From NCBI GenBank assembly GCA_002694465.1, contig NZMG01000010.1, forward strand, positions 65,097 to 129,096: a stretch of DNA of 64,000 nt, in the 5' to 3' direction. Under the pieces are notes generated by a model. The model was not told where the DNA came from. It saw only the letters and a program-made list of their open reading frames with translations, and made no database searches. This DNA is from Flavobacteriaceae bacterium. Its GTDB lineage: Bacteria; Bacteroidota; Bacteroidia; Flavobacteriales; Flavobacteriaceae. Both the position numbers and the translations under genes were made by a program. Every line of letters starts with the position of its first letter. Positions within the stretch are counted from its first letter, which is position 1. Below, piece after piece: positions 16,716 through 25,957 of the stretch.

Positions 16716-18866
16716 TTCTTCTACATCATAATCGCCATCAAACTCGTCCATGGCTTCTTCTATTTGATCAGTTTCGGCTTCTAAAAAATACTCGTGCAAT
16801 TCTTCTTGTTGCTCTTCATCCAAAACTTCATCAATCCAATAGTTAATATTCAGTTTGGTACCGCTATACACAATGGCTTCCATTTCTTTTATAAAATCGG
16901 GCATATCAAGTCCTTTGGCATTGGCGATATCTGTTAATGCAAGCTTCCTATCGACACTCTGAATGATATAAAGCTTTAATGCACTATTACTCCCTGTAGA
17001 TTTTACAATAAAGTCATCTGGACGGATAATATCATTTTCTTCAACATAATCTGAAATGAGCTTCACGAAGGATGCACCGTACTTTTTGGCCTTTCCCTCG
17101 CCCACTCCATGCACGTTAGAAAGCTCATCTAACGTAATAGGATATTTAAGTGCCATATCCTCTAAAGAAGGGTCTTGAAAAATAACAAAAGGGGGTAGCT
17201 TTAACTTATCAGCCACCTTCTTCCGTTCATTCTTTAATAATTTAAAGAGCTGTTCATCGGCTACATTACCTCCAGACTTTTGTGCGGTAACCACACTATC
17301 GTCATTCGCTTCTTTATAGCTATGATCTTCTGTCATCATAAAGGATGAAGGAGAATTTAAATAGGAACGACCTTCTTCAGTTAATTTTATAACACCATAG
17401 CTTTCAATATCTTTTTTGAGAAATCCTGCCACTAAAACCTGGCGTAATAAAGCCATCCAGTATTGTGGTTCATGATTTTTTCCAATACCAAAAAAGCTTT
17501 GTGTGTCGGTCCTATGTGATTTAATTAAAGCATTCACTTTACCTACAAGAACATTGACAACTTCCTTTGATTTATATTGCTGATTGGTGTCTTTTATTAC
17601 TTTGAGGAGCATGGCTACTTCATTCTGGGCTTCAATTTTCTTTTTAGGATGTCTCATATTATCATCCATATCGCCTCCATCACCCGTTTCATTATCAAAT
17701 TCTTCCCCAAAATAATGAAGGATAAATTTTCGTCTGGACATAGAAGTTTCAGCAAAAGCCACTACTTCTTGCAATAAGGCATGACCTATTTCCTGTTCGG
17801 CCACCGGTTTACCACTCATAAACTTTTCTAGCTTCTCTATGTCTTTGTAGCTATAAAATGCTAGACAATGCCCTTCACCTCCGTCACGTCCAGCGCGCCC
17901 CGTCTCTTGATAGTAACTCTCTATACTTTTGGGAATGTCATTATGAATTACATAACGCACATCGGGCTTGTCGATCCCCATCCCAAAGGCGATGGTGGCA
18001 ACTACCACATCGGCATCTTCCATAAGGAACATGTCTTGATTTTTCACTCTTGTTTTAGCGTCTAAACCCGCGTGATACGGAATGGCTTTAATTCCATTCA
18101 CCTGCAGTGTTTGCGCCAATTCTTCTACCCGTTTTCTACTTAAACAATAAATAATCCCACTTTTCCCTTCGTTTTGTTTTACAAAGCGAGTGATGTCACT
18201 ATCGACATTCTTTGTTTTTGGTCTAATTTCATAATATAAATTAGGTCTATTAAAGGAAGCTTTAAACGTATTGGCATCTTGAATTCCAAGGTTCTTCAAA
18301 ATGTCTTCTTGCACCTTTGGTGTTGCCGTTGCTGTTAACCCAGCAATAGGAATATTATCCCCTAAACGTTCTATAATTTTCCGAAGGTTTCGATATTCGG
18401 GTCTAAAATCGTGTCCCCATTCGCTAATACAATGTGCTTCATCAATGGCCACAAAGGAAATTTTAACGCCTTTTAAAAAATCGACATTCTCTTCTTTGGT
18501 AAGAGACTCTGGTGCCACATACAATAATTTGGTAACCCCAGAAGTAATGTCTGCTTTTACCTGTTTTATTTCAGTCTTGGTAAGCGAAGAGTTAAGCACG
18601 TGTGCAATACCATCTTCAGACGAAAGCGAACGCAAGGCATCCACTTGGTTTTTCATTAAAGCAATTAAAGGTGACACCACGATGGCCGTTCCGTCTTTCA
18701 TTAATGCTGGGAGTTGGTAGCAAAGAGATTTTCCGCCACCTGTTGGCATAATTACAAAGGTGTTTTTCCCCGCCAACACACTTTTAATTACATCTTCTTG
18801 AAGCCCTTTAAATGAAGTAAAGCCGAAATATTTCTTCAGAGACGCAAATAAATCTGTTTCGCTCAC
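16671..18866 (-). CDS. recQ: ATP-dependent DNA helicase RecQ
   Basis: The protein has 731 residues. Walker A MPTGGGKS lies at 40-47, the DEAH box AIDEAHC near 137, and the motif VI region ETGRAGRDG near 335. A RecQ C-terminal zinc/winged-helix region follows, and an HRDC domain lies at about 540-620. There is a roughly 110-residue acidic tail after HRDC. RecQ unwinds DNA 3' to 5' during recombination repair. It is divergent from kdsD, with overlapping consensus promoters between them. Confidence 0.95.
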   Translation of the reverse strand: MSETDLFASLKKYFGFTSFKGLQEDVIKSVLAGKNTFVIMPTGGGKSLCYQLPALMKDGTAIVVSPLIALMKNQVDALRSLSSEDGIAHVLNSSLTKTEIKQVKADITSGVTKLLYVAPESLTKEENVDFLKGVKISFVAIDEAHCISEWGHDFRPEYRNLRKIIERLGDNIPIAGLTATATPKVQEDILKNLGIQDANTFKASFNRPNLYYEIRPKTKNVDSDITRFVKQNEGKSGIIYCLSRKRVEELAQTLQVNGIKAIPYHAGLDAKTRVKNQDMFLMEDADVVVATIAFGMGIDKPDVRYVIHNDIPKSIESYYQETGRAGRDGGEGHCLAFYSYKDIEKLEKFMSGKPVAEQEIGHALLQEVVAFAETSMSRRKFILHYFGEEFDNETGDGGDMDDNMRHPKKKIEAQNEVAMLLKVIKDTNQQYKSKEVVNVLVGKVNALIKSHRTDTQSFFGIGKNHEPQYWMALLRQVLVAGFLKKDIESYGVIKLTEEGRSYLNSPSSFMMTEDHSYKEANDDSVVTAQKSGGNVADEQLFKLLKNERKKVADKLKLPPFVIFQDPSLEDMALKYPITLDELSNVHGVGEGKAKKYGASFVKLISDYVEENDIIRPDDFIVKSTGSNSALKLYIIQSVDRKLALTDIANAKGLDMPDFIKEMEAIVYSGTKLNINYWIDEVLDEEQQEELHEYFLEAETDQIEEAMDEFDGDYDVEELRLYRIKFISEVAN

Positions 18867-18894
18867 GCTTGTAGTAATTTAAATTTTTTAGATG

Positions 18895-18924
18895 CAAAAT
18901 TAAATTGTAGGAACTCAATAACAA
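18895..18924 (-). promoter_or_regulatory. recQ promoter
   Basis: On the minus strand, TTG (18924-18922), 19 bases and TAATTTTG (18902-18895) match the Bacteroidota consensus TTG-N19-TAnnTTTG. It lies 28 bases before the recQ ATG. The -33 and -7 elements interleave with those of the opposing kdsD promoter. Confidence 0.7.
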
Positions 18925-18935
18925 TTGTAATTTTG
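18905..18935 (+). promoter_or_regulatory. kdsD operon promoter
   Basis: TTG (18905-18907), 20 bases and TAATTTTG (18928-18935) match the Bacteroidota consensus. It would give a leader of about 110 bases before kdsD. It overlaps the recQ promoter on the other strand, so the two may compete for polymerase. Confidence 0.7.
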
Positions 18936-19053
18936 CAACCTATTGGATACTATTGAATCTAATTAACGTAATTGAGGTTAGGAACAATTAGTTTTTTCCA
19001 TTACTAAAGATACTAATTTCTTAAAAAGGAACAAACTTAAAAAAGTCTAAATT

Positions 19054-20019
19054 TTGAATTATTACAATACCATTATAACCGTTGCTAGAAAAACGATTGA
19101 AACTGAAGGAAATGCAATATTGCATTTAGCTACTTTGGTTACCGAAGAGTTTGCAAAAGCAGTGGATTATATTTATCAATCAAAAGGCAGGGTGATTGTA
19201 ACTGGGATAGGTAAAAGCGCTAATATTGCGACAAAAATTGTAGCAACTCTTAATTCTACCGGAACGCCTGCAATCTTCATGCACGCAGCAGATGCCATTC
19301 ACGGAGATTTAGGGATTATTCAAGAAAACGATACGGTTATTTGTATTTCAAAAAGTGGTAACACCCCAGAAATAAAAGTGTTGGTTCCTCTAATTAAAGC
19401 AAGTGGTAATAAGCTCATGGCAATTACATCGAACAAAGATTCCTTTTTAGGGGTTCAAAGTGATTTTGTGCTTCATGCCTATGTTGAAAAGGAAGCCTGC
19501 CCTAATAATTTAGCACCCACCACCAGTACCACGGCTCAATTAGTCATGGGAGATGCTTTAGCCATGTCACTTTTAAACCTTCGCGGGTTTTCAAGTAGTG
19601 ATTTTGCGCGTTTTCATCCAGGAGGTTCGTTAGGAAAAAAATTATATTTACGCGTAAGTGACTTAACATCCTTAAACGAAAAGCCCCAAGTAACGCCAGA
19701 TATGAGTGTAAAAAGAGTGATTGTTGAAATTTCTGAAAAACTATTAGGAGTTACTGCCGTTGTAGAAGATGAAAAGATCGTCGGTATTATCACAGATGGT
19801 GACTTGCGTAGAATGCTTACTAAAGTAGATAATATCGCTGGACTTACGGCCAAAGATATTATGACAAAAAATCCGAAGAAAATTGATAATGACGCGATGG
19901 CTGTTGAAGCTATGGAAATGATGGACACCAATGGAATTACACAGATTTTGGCAGAAAAGGATGGTAAATACTCTGGCGTAGTACATATTCACAATCTAAG
20001 TAAAGAAGGAATTATTTAA
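19054..20019 (+). CDS. kdsD: KpsF/GutQ family arabinose-5-phosphate isomerase
   Basis: The protein has 321 residues starting at TTG 19054. An SIS domain at about 30-165 has VTGIGKSANIATK and the SKSGNTPE phosphosugar loop. FHPGGSLGKKL follows, then two CBS repeats at about 205-321. It converts ribulose-5-phosphate to arabinose-5-phosphate, the first step towards Kdo, so it supplies LPS inner core. It overlaps tatC by one base (TAATG). kdsD, tatC, the AhpD-like gene and lptB look like one operon. Confidence 0.92.
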   Translation: MNYYNTIITVARKTIETEGNAILHLATLVTEEFAKAVDYIYQSKGRVIVTGIGKSANIATKIVATLNSTGTPAIFMHAADAIHGDLGIIQENDTVICISKSGNTPEIKVLVPLIKASGNKLMAITSNKDSFLGVQSDFVLHAYVEKEACPNNLAPTTSTTAQLVMGDALAMSLLNLRGFSSSDFARFHPGGSLGKKLYLRVSDLTSLNEKPQVTPDMSVKRVIVEISEKLLGVTAVVEDEKIVGIITDGDLRRMLTKVDNIAGLTAKDIMTKNPKKIDNDAMAVEAMEMMDTNGITQILAEKDGKYSGVVHIHNLSKEGII

Positions 20020-20855
20020 TGACAGCCAAAAGCAAGAAAATAGGCCCCGAAAAGGAAATGTCCTTTTTAGACCATCTTGAAGAATTAAGATGGCACCTTA
20101 TAAAGTCTACAATGGCAATTATGATTCTTGCAACGGTGGCTTTTATTTTTAAGGATATCATTTTCGATGTAATTATCTTTGGTCCTAAAAAAGCAGATTT
20201 CCCAACTTATAGGTTTTTATGCAAATCGGCACAAGCCATAGGATTTGATAGTTTTTGTTTTTCTGAATTACCTTTCAGGGTTCAAAGTAGGACCATGGCA
20301 GGTCAGTTTTCGGCACACATCTGGACCTCAATTACAGCAGGATTTATTCTTGCTTTTCCATATGTTATTTATGAATTCTGGAAGTTTGTTAGTCCTGGAC
20401 TTCATAAGAATGAACGAAGCAATGCTCGTGGTTTTATTATTGTGGCTTCTCTTTTATTCTTTTTAGGAGTGCTTTTTGGGTACTACGTAGTTACTCCACT
20501 TTCTATAAACTTTTTAGGAACCTATCAAGTGAGTGAACAAGTTTTTAACGACTTCGATTTAAGCAGCTATATAGGATTGGTAAGAGCCTGTGCTTTATCT
20601 AGCGGACTTATATTTCAATTACCCATTATCATTTTCTTTTTAACCAAAATAGGATTGGTAACACCACAATTCCTCCGAAAATACCGAAAATTTGCATTGG
20701 TTATTGTCCTCATTGTTTCGGCAGTAATTACCCCACCAGATATTGCTAGTCAGGTAATTGTAGCGATTCCTGTACTTATTTTATATGAGGTAAGTATTCT
20801 TATTTCGGCTAGAATTATAAAAAAACAGAACAAAAAAGCAAAAGCCCATGGATAA
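20019..20855 (+). CDS. tatC: Sec-independent translocase subunit TatC
   Basis: This 278-residue polytopic protein opens with the family's MSFLDHLEELRWHL and has six transmembrane segments. The conserved FAFPYVIYEFWKFVSPGLHKNER-type region is present at about residues 110-135, in pieces such as YEFWKFVSPGL. TatC is the signal-peptide receptor of the twin-arginine pathway and exports folded proteins across the inner membrane. tatA is not in the window. It overlaps the next gene by 8 bp. Confidence 0.95.
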   Translation: MTAKSKKIGPEKEMSFLDHLEELRWHLIKSTMAIMILATVAFIFKDIIFDVIIFGPKKADFPTYRFLCKSAQAIGFDSFCFSELPFRVQSRTMAGQFSAHIWTSITAGFILAFPYVIYEFWKFVSPGLHKNERSNARGFIIVASLLFFLGVLFGYYVVTPLSINFLGTYQVSEQVFNDFDLSSYIGLVRACALSSGLIFQLPIIIFFLTKIGLVTPQFLRKYRKFALVIVLIVSAVITPPDIASQVIVAIPVLILYEVSILISARIIKKQNKKAKAHG

Positions 20856-21192
20856 TATCGTAGAAGAGTTTAATGCGTACCGTTCTAAGATGAACGAAAA
20901 AATGCTTGAGGATAATAACAAGATTATTAAGCGTATTTTCAATTTAGACACCAATGCTTTTACTGAGGGCGTTCTTCCGAAGAAAACCAAAGAATTATTA
21001 GGATTAGGGAATTCTTTAGTGCTTCGATGCGACGATTGTGTTCGTTATCACCTAGAAGAATGCTATAAACTTGGGGTCACCAAGGAAGAAGCGGTGGAAG
21101 CCATGAGTATTTCTTTATTAATTGGAGGAACTATTGTTATCCCACATTTACGAAGAGCCTTTGAATATTGGGAAGCCCTAGAAAATAATTAG
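20848..21192 (+). CDS. carboxymuconolactone decarboxylase / AhpD-like protein
   Basis: This 114-residue all-helical protein has the AhpD-type redox motif CDDCVRYH (Cys-x2-Cys plus His) near residue 60, then the family's EEAVEAMSISLLIGG helix. Proteins with this CxxC act as peroxidase-linked thiol oxidoreductases; those without it are decarboxylases. The CxxC suggests a redox role. It overlaps tatC by 8 bp and precedes lptB by 36 bp, a gene order I associate with Flavobacteriaceae. Confidence 0.85.
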   Translation: MDNIVEEFNAYRSKMNEKMLEDNNKIIKRIFNLDTNAFTEGVLPKKTKELLGLGNSLVLRCDDCVRYHLEECYKLGVTKEEAVEAMSISLLIGGTIVIPHLRRAFEYWEALENN

Positions 21193-21228
21193 TATTTTTA
21201 GCGTTATTCTTTTCAGAAACAAAACGTA

Positions 21229-21969
21229 ATGAAGTTAAAAGCCGAAAATCTTATAAAATCCTATAAAGGCCGTGAGGTCGTAAAGGGTATTACAGTAGAA
21301 GTAAATCGCGGAGAAATTGTAGGACTTTTAGGCCCTAATGGAGCTGGAAAAACGACTTCATTTTATATGATTGTGGGGTTGATAAAGCCCAACGGTGGAA
21401 AAATTTATTTAGACAATACCAACATCACCACCTACCCTATGTACAAAAGGGCACAGAATGGGATTGGATATTTAGCACAGGAAGCATCCGTATTCCGAAA
21501 ATTAAGCATTGAAGACAATATTTTAAGTGTCCTCCAACTTACCAAGCTCTCTAAAAAAGAGCAAGAGCTAAAAATGGAATCGCTTATTGAGGAATTTGGT
21601 TTAGGGCATATCCGTAAAAACCGAGGCGATTTGTTAAGCGGTGGAGAACGTCGAAGAACCGAAATAGCCCGTGCCTTAGCCACAGACCCTAATTTTATTC
21701 TTTTAGATGAACCCTTTGCCGGGGTAGATCCTGTAGCGGTGGAAGATATCCAGCGTATTGTAGCACAATTGAAAAACAAAAACATCGGTATTTTGATTAC
21801 CGACCACAATGTACAAGAAACCCTTGCTATTACAGATAGAACCTATTTAATGTTTGAAGGAAGCATTCTAAAACACGGAATTCCTGAAGAACTTGCCGCA
21901 GACGAAATGGTGCGTAAAGTATATCTTGGGCAAAATTTTGAGCTTCGTAAAAAGAAGTTAGAGTTTTAA
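21229..21969 (+). CDS. lptB: LPS export ABC transporter ATP-binding protein
   Basis: This 246-residue ABC ATPase has Walker [10 protein letters not shown] (about 35-43), Q-loop [13 protein letters not shown], signature LLSGGERRR (about 136), Walker [14 protein letters not shown] and a switch histidine in LITDHNV. The EASVFRKLS stretch is typical of LptB. With LptF, LptG and LptC it extracts LPS from the inner membrane for transport to the outer membrane. It matches kdsD upstream and the nearby O-antigen locus in function. Confidence 0.94.
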   Translation: MKLKAENLIKSYKGREVVKGITVEVNRGEIVGLLGPNGAGKTTSFYMIVGLIKPNGGKIYLDNTNITTYPMYKRAQNGIGYLAQEASVFRKLSIEDNILSVLQLTKLSKKEQELKMESLIEEFGLGHIRKNRGDLLSGGERRRTEIARALATDPNFILLDEPFAGVDPVAVEDIQRIVAQLKNKNIGILITDHNVQETLAITDRTYLMFEGSILKHGIPEELAADEMVRKVYLGQNFELRKKKLEF

Positions 21970-21972
21970 TAA

Positions 21973-22572
21973 ATGAATCATTTTTTTCACATATCAAGCG
22001 CTAAAGAATATTGTGAAAAATCTATTTTAGCATTTCAAGAAATCCAAAATTTTAATGATTATAGAAAAAGAAGGCATCCGTATATAATAAATGATGAAGA
22101 TTACACTTCTTTAGATGGTTATAAAAAATACGAAGACGAACCTTTATTATTCTTAAAAGAAAATTTAGATTTATTTCTAACCAATAGTTCTAGAGTTTCA
22201 AGAATATTTTGGCCTACTAGAAGAAATTATAAAAAAAGAGGTGAAGAATTAAGACATCTTATTCAATTAGATAATAACCATCCTTTAAAAACTAGGAATT
22301 TAAGGAATGTTTTAGAGCATGAAGATGAAAATATTGATGACTGGCTTGAAAATGACACATCAGTCAAAATAAAATATTCAATTAGTGATAAACCACCATT
22401 TATTAATACTATTTCTTCTTCTAGCAAAGTTTACCCTCCTAAACATATATTTCTCTTTCATTTCGATAGACTAGCGTTAAAATTTTATCACAATGAGAAA
22501 ATATATGATTTAAAAGAATTATTTGAAGCTATTAAGGATGTTTGTTCTAAGTTAAAAAAGGGTTTAAATTAA
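21973..22572 (+). CDS. unknown protein with HEPN-like RNxxxH motif
   Basis: This 199-residue soluble, mostly helical protein starts 3 bases after lptB and overlaps the convergent pssA by 4 bases. No named family is recognised. The central helix contains LRNVLEHEDE, which fits the Rx4-6H (RNxxxH) catalytic motif of HEPN ribonucleases; a C-terminal FHFDRLALKFYHN strand follows. Codon use looks more AT-rich than lptB. A HEPN-like RNase or nucleic-acid-linked role is only suggested by the motif. No antitoxin-like partner is adjacent. Confidence 0.65.
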   Translation: MNHFFHISSAKEYCEKSILAFQEIQNFNDYRKRRHPYIINDEDYTSLDGYKKYEDEPLLFLKENLDLFLTNSSRVSRIFWPTRRNYKKRGEELRHLIQLDNNHPLKTRNLRNVLEHEDENIDDWLENDTSVKIKYSISDKPPFINTISSSSKVYPPKHIFLFHFDRLALKFYHNEKIYDLKELFEAIKDVCSKLKKGLN

Positions 22573-23309
22573 GTTTCTCGCCAAACCAACGAAATCAACA
22601 CATACAAAATTATAAGTATGGGCAATGCTAAAAACTTTAGTATTGCTAATAAAATAATTGCCAAAAGTAAAAATACATACCGTTGTTTATTTTCTTTAAA
22701 GCCCCACGTTTTAAACTTAAACGCAAAGAGATGAATTTCCGCATTCAGTAAAAACGAACTTAACACCGTAAGCCCCACCAAAAACCATTTATTGAATACA
22801 ATATCTTGAATCATATGTGAATACTGAAATTCAAAAATCATAGGTAAACTTAAAATAAACAAGGCATTGGCGGGTGTAGGTAAGCCAATAAAACTGGTGG
22901 TTTGTCGCGTATCTACGTTAAATTTTGCCAATCGGTATGCCGAAGCCACCAAAATTAATAGCCCAATAAGCGGAAAATAACTATCAATGCCAGTTTGCCA
23001 CGCCCGTGCCGAAAAGATATCGGTAAGCGGACGAATTTCATGATACATAGACACTTGAAGCAATTGTACCATCACCAAACTGGGCACAACACCACAAGTA
23101 ACCACATCTGCCAAAGAATCGAATTGCACCCCTACTTCACTTTGTGCATGGAGCAATCGTGCAGCAAGACCGTCAAAAAAATCGAAGAAAATACCTAGAA
23201 AGACAAAAATAGCGGCAATAATTAAATCACCAGAAACCGTAAATAAAATAGCGACACCACCACAAAGCAAATTGAGGGAGGTTATGGCATTAGGGATGTG
23301 TTTTATCAT
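22569..23309 (-). CDS. pssA: CDP-alcohol phosphatidyltransferase (phosphatidylserine synthase type)
   Basis: The protein has 246 residues from ATG 23309 (MIKHIPNAITSLNLLCGG). A longer frame to 23354 would start upstream of the likely promoter. The signature DGxxARx8GxxxDxxxD is visible from FFDFFDGLAAR to FDSLADVV, near residues 45-72. It has about eight transmembrane segments. It transfers a phosphatidyl group from CDP-diacylglycerol, most likely to serine, on the way to phosphatidylethanolamine. It is convergent with the HEPN-like ORF. Confidence 0.88.
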   Translation of the reverse strand: MIKHIPNAITSLNLLCGGVAILFTVSGDLIIAAIFVFLGIFFDFFDGLAARLLHAQSEVGVQFDSLADVVTCGVVPSLVMVQLLQVSMYHEIRPLTDIFSARAWQTGIDSYFPLIGLLILVASAYRLAKFNVDTRQTTSFIGLPTPANALFILSLPMIFEFQYSHMIQDIVFNKWFLVGLTVLSSFLLNAEIHLFAFKFKTWGFKENKQRYVFLLLAIILLAILKFLALPILIILYVLISLVWRET

Positions 23310-23337
23310 AATCTTTAAAAATCCAATGTAAAAATAG

Positions 23338-23345
23338 CAAAGATA
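23338..23345 (-). promoter_or_regulatory. -7 element candidate for pssA
   Basis: The minus strand reads TATCTTTG, an exact TAnnTTTG, 28 bases before the ATG at 23309. A TTG at 23371-23369 gives a 23-base spacer, at the long end of the accepted range. The position argues for the start at 23309 rather than 23354. Confidence 0.45.
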
Positions 23346-23510
23346 TTGCGACAACTACAATATGAATGCAAAAATGTAGTTTACTATTCTGTAAAATAGT
23401 GAGATATTTGCACAAAATGAATTGCTTGAAATGCCTATAAAAATTATACAATTGATATCCTTTAACAAGAAAGGCATTCCATCTTCCTCTATATCAAATA
23501 TTAAAGTAGG

Positions 23511-24581
23511 ATGAATAAGACGGTACTTTTTACACTTTTACTACTTGGTATTTCCCTTTCGGCACAGACGGTTCGAAAATATTCAAACGAATTTATGAAT
23601 ATTGGTGTGGACGCTGCTGCTTTTGGAATGGCAAACGCTGTAGTGGCCTCTACTAGCGATGTAAATGCTGGGTACTGGAATCCTGCAGGTTTATTAAAAT
23701 TAGAAGACAATCAAATCTCCTTAATGCACGCGGCTTATTTTGCCAATATTGCTAGTTACGATTATGCTGCTTTTGCGATGCCCTTGGATAAGGAAAGTGT
23801 GGTGGCTTTTTCGGCCATACGTTTTGGGGTGGATGATATTTTAAACACCACACAACTAATCGATGACCAAGGAAATATCGATTACAACCGTATTAGCCTC
23901 TTTTCTACAGCCGATTACGGCTTTACTTTTTCCTATGCACGAGCGCTTCCGTTAGACGGTTTAAACGTTGGTGTAAATGCGAAAGTAATTAGACGAATTA
24001 TTGGTGATTTTGCTTCCTCTTGGGGGTTTGGTTTGGATGCTGCCCTTCAGTTTGAAACCAAAAGCGATTGGCAATTTGGTGTTATGGCTCGTGATATTAC
24101 CACAACGTTTAATGCCTGGAATATCAATGAAGAAAAATTTGCCGAAATATCAGGCGCTGTGGAAGGACAAAATCAAGAATTACCCGAAACTACCGAAATT
24201 ACCTTACCGAAACTTCAATTAGGGGTGGCAAAAAAATGGGTGTTTCATTATGATTTTTCCCTGTTAACCGAAGTAGATTTTAATTTCCGTTTTGCCGAAA
24301 CCAACGATGTATTTTCTTCCTCTTTTGCGAGTATGACACCTGCGGCCGGAGTTGAATTTGGCTATATCGATTTGGTTTTTGTACGCGTGGGTGCCGGAAA
24401 TTTTCAAAATATCACCCAACTGGACGGAAGCGACTCTGTAGGATTCCAGCCCAATATTGGCGTTGGTTTTAAATACAAAGGAATTCAGGTGGACTATGCC
24501 TTAACCGATATTGGTGACCAAAGTGCGGCTCTATACAGCAATGTATTTTCGTTGAAATTGGATTGGAGTTTGTTTAGATAG
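23511..24581 (+). CDS. PorV/PorQ family outer-membrane protein
   Basis: The protein has 356 residues with a signal peptide at about 1-19 (ending LSAQ). The opening NEFMNIGVDAAAFGMANAVVAS and GYWNPAGL match the PorV/PorQ (FadL-like barrel) family linked to the type IX secretion system. Alternating beta-strand patterns and a terminal aromatic residue (WSLFR) support an outer-membrane barrel. It looks like the PorV2-type paralogue rather than the cargo shuttle PorV. No other T9SS gene is nearby. The DUF4105 gene follows closely. Confidence 0.82.
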   Translation: MNKTVLFTLLLLGISLSAQTVRKYSNEFMNIGVDAAAFGMANAVVASTSDVNAGYWNPAGLLKLEDNQISLMHAAYFANIASYDYAAFAMPLDKESVVAFSAIRFGVDDILNTTQLIDDQGNIDYNRISLFSTADYGFTFSYARALPLDGLNVGVNAKVIRRIIGDFASSWGFGLDAALQFETKSDWQFGVMARDITTTFNAWNINEEKFAEISGAVEGQNQELPETTEITLPKLQLGVAKKWVFHYDFSLLTEVDFNFRFAETNDVFSSSFASMTPAAGVEFGYIDLVFVRVGAGNFQNITQLDGSDSVGFQPNIGVGFKYKGIQVDYALTDIGDQSAALYSNVFSLKLDWSLFR

Positions 24582-24619
24582 TTGGATTATTGGTATATTC
24601 GATTTTTAGAACATTTCCT

Positions 24620-25831
24620 TTGAAACAGATAGTTTACTTATTTCTTTTTCTTTTTTTTCTGAACATCCCTTCAGAAGCACAAGTCACAACCCTTTCTGAA
24701 GCTGCTGAAATCAGTATAATCACCATTGGTCCAGGGAAAAATCTGTACGACAAATTTGGGCATAGTGCCTTTCGAGTAAAAGATGAGGCCAACGGAATCG
24801 ATTGGGCGTATAACTACGGAACCTACGATTTTAACACCCCTAATTTCTACACCAAATTTGCCCAAGGAAAACTGAATTACAATTTAAGTGTTGCCTATTT
24901 TGAAGCGTTTTACCAAAATTATGTTCAGGAAAATAGATGGGTAAAAGAGCAGGTTTTAAACCTCTCCTCTACTGAAAAAAAGGAACTATTTCAATACCTT
25001 CAAAACAATGCAAAGCCAGAAAACAGAGGCTATTTATACGATTTCTTTTTTGATAATTGCGCTACCCGAATTCGCGATGTTCTTAAAGCAGTATTGGGAG
25101 AGGAACTACAGTATAATGATGGTTTTGTGACAGAGCAATATACATTTCGAGAGCTTATTCAAAAAAATGTAAAAGCCAATACATGGGGTAGCTTGGGGAT
25201 GGATGTCGCAATTGGTGCTGTGGTGGATAGACCCGCAACAGCTTGGGAATATCAATTTTTGCCACAATATGTTTTTGAAGCGGCTGCCGTGGCAACAGTC
25301 ACAAAAGGCAATACGAAAGAACCCCTTGTAATAACCACAAACTCTTTATTTGAAAATACACCCCAAAAAGACACATCCAACTTTTTAATGAGTCCGTTAT
25401 TTGTCTTTGGACTTTTGGGGTTGATTATTTTATTTGTGACCTACCAAGATTTCAGAAAAAGAAAAAGAAATCGGTACCTCGATGGAATTATTTTCTTTAG
25501 CACAGGTTTCATAGGGGTGTTACTTCTGTTGCTTTGGATAGCAACAGACCATTCCACTACAGTAAATAATTATAACCTATTGTGGGCTTTCCCCTTGTCA
25601 TTGATTTTATGTGTAGCCATTTCAAAAAAACAACCCAAAACATGGTTGCGTAAGTATTATGCCTTTTTACTCATTCTATTTGCCTTGCTTTGTCTTCATT
25701 CTATTACGGGAGTGCAAACCTTTGCCATAGGATTTACACCCCTCTTTGTCGCATTGGCAATACGATATATCTATGTGTTTTCATTTTTGAAAAAGCAGAC
25801 AGCGAGTAGAAGTTCTAAACAACCAACTTAA
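24620..25831 (+). CDS. DUF4105 / Lnb-like periplasmic-domain membrane protein
   Basis: I prefer TTG 24620, which directly begins a signal-like helix (LKQIVYLFLFLFFLNIPSEA); TTG 24590 would add ten residues. A periplasmic domain at about 30-230 has GPGKNLYDKFGHSAFR and the FFDNCATRIRDVL motif, giving a candidate His/Cys pair as in papain-like NlpC/DUF4105 enzymes. Five transmembrane helices follow (about 255-400). DUF4105-type proteins are annotated as Lnb-like lipoprotein acyl-transfer domains. The assignment here is by family motif only. Confidence 0.8.
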   Translation: MKQIVYLFLFLFFLNIPSEAQVTTLSEAAEISIITIGPGKNLYDKFGHSAFRVKDEANGIDWAYNYGTYDFNTPNFYTKFAQGKLNYNLSVAYFEAFYQNYVQENRWVKEQVLNLSSTEKKELFQYLQNNAKPENRGYLYDFFFDNCATRIRDVLKAVLGEELQYNDGFVTEQYTFRELIQKNVKANTWGSLGMDVAIGAVVDRPATAWEYQFLPQYVFEAAAVATVTKGNTKEPLVITTNSLFENTPQKDTSNFLMSPLFVFGLLGLIILFVTYQDFRKRKRNRYLDGIIFFSTGFIGVLLLLLWIATDHSTTVNNYNLLWAFPLSLILCVAISKKQPKTWLRKYYAFLLILFALLCLHSITGVQTFAIGFTPLFVALAIRYIYVFSFLKKQTASRSSKQPT

Positions 25832-25852
25832 ACCCTAAAGAACCGCACCACA

Positions 25853-25957
25853 CACTATTCACTACTCACTATTCACTACTCACTACTCACTATTCACTAT
25901 TCACTACTCACTATTCACTATTCACTACTCACTATTCACTACTCACTACTCACTATT
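25853..25957. repeat. heptanucleotide tandem repeat, 15 units
   Basis: Fifteen contiguous 7-bp units alternate between CACTATT (T) and CACTACT (C) in the order T C T C C T T C T T C T C C T. The array fills the gap between two convergent genes and its last base enters the stop codon of the sugar transferase gene. It has no coding potential and no spacer sequences, so it is not a CRISPR. Confidence 0.95.

Noticed and set aside
18301..18720. Plus-strand 139-residue frame inside recQ
   Set aside because: It is antisense to the helicase domain and shows no independent motif.
23511..24581. Functional link between the PorV-like protein and the glycan locus (A-LPS anchoring of T9SS cargo)
   Set aside because: The protein looks like the PorV2 paralogue rather than the cargo shuttle, no other T9SS gene is present, and proximity alone is too weak.
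25853..25957. CRISPR array
   Set aside because: The units are 7 bp, contiguous, with no unique spacers and no cas genes near.
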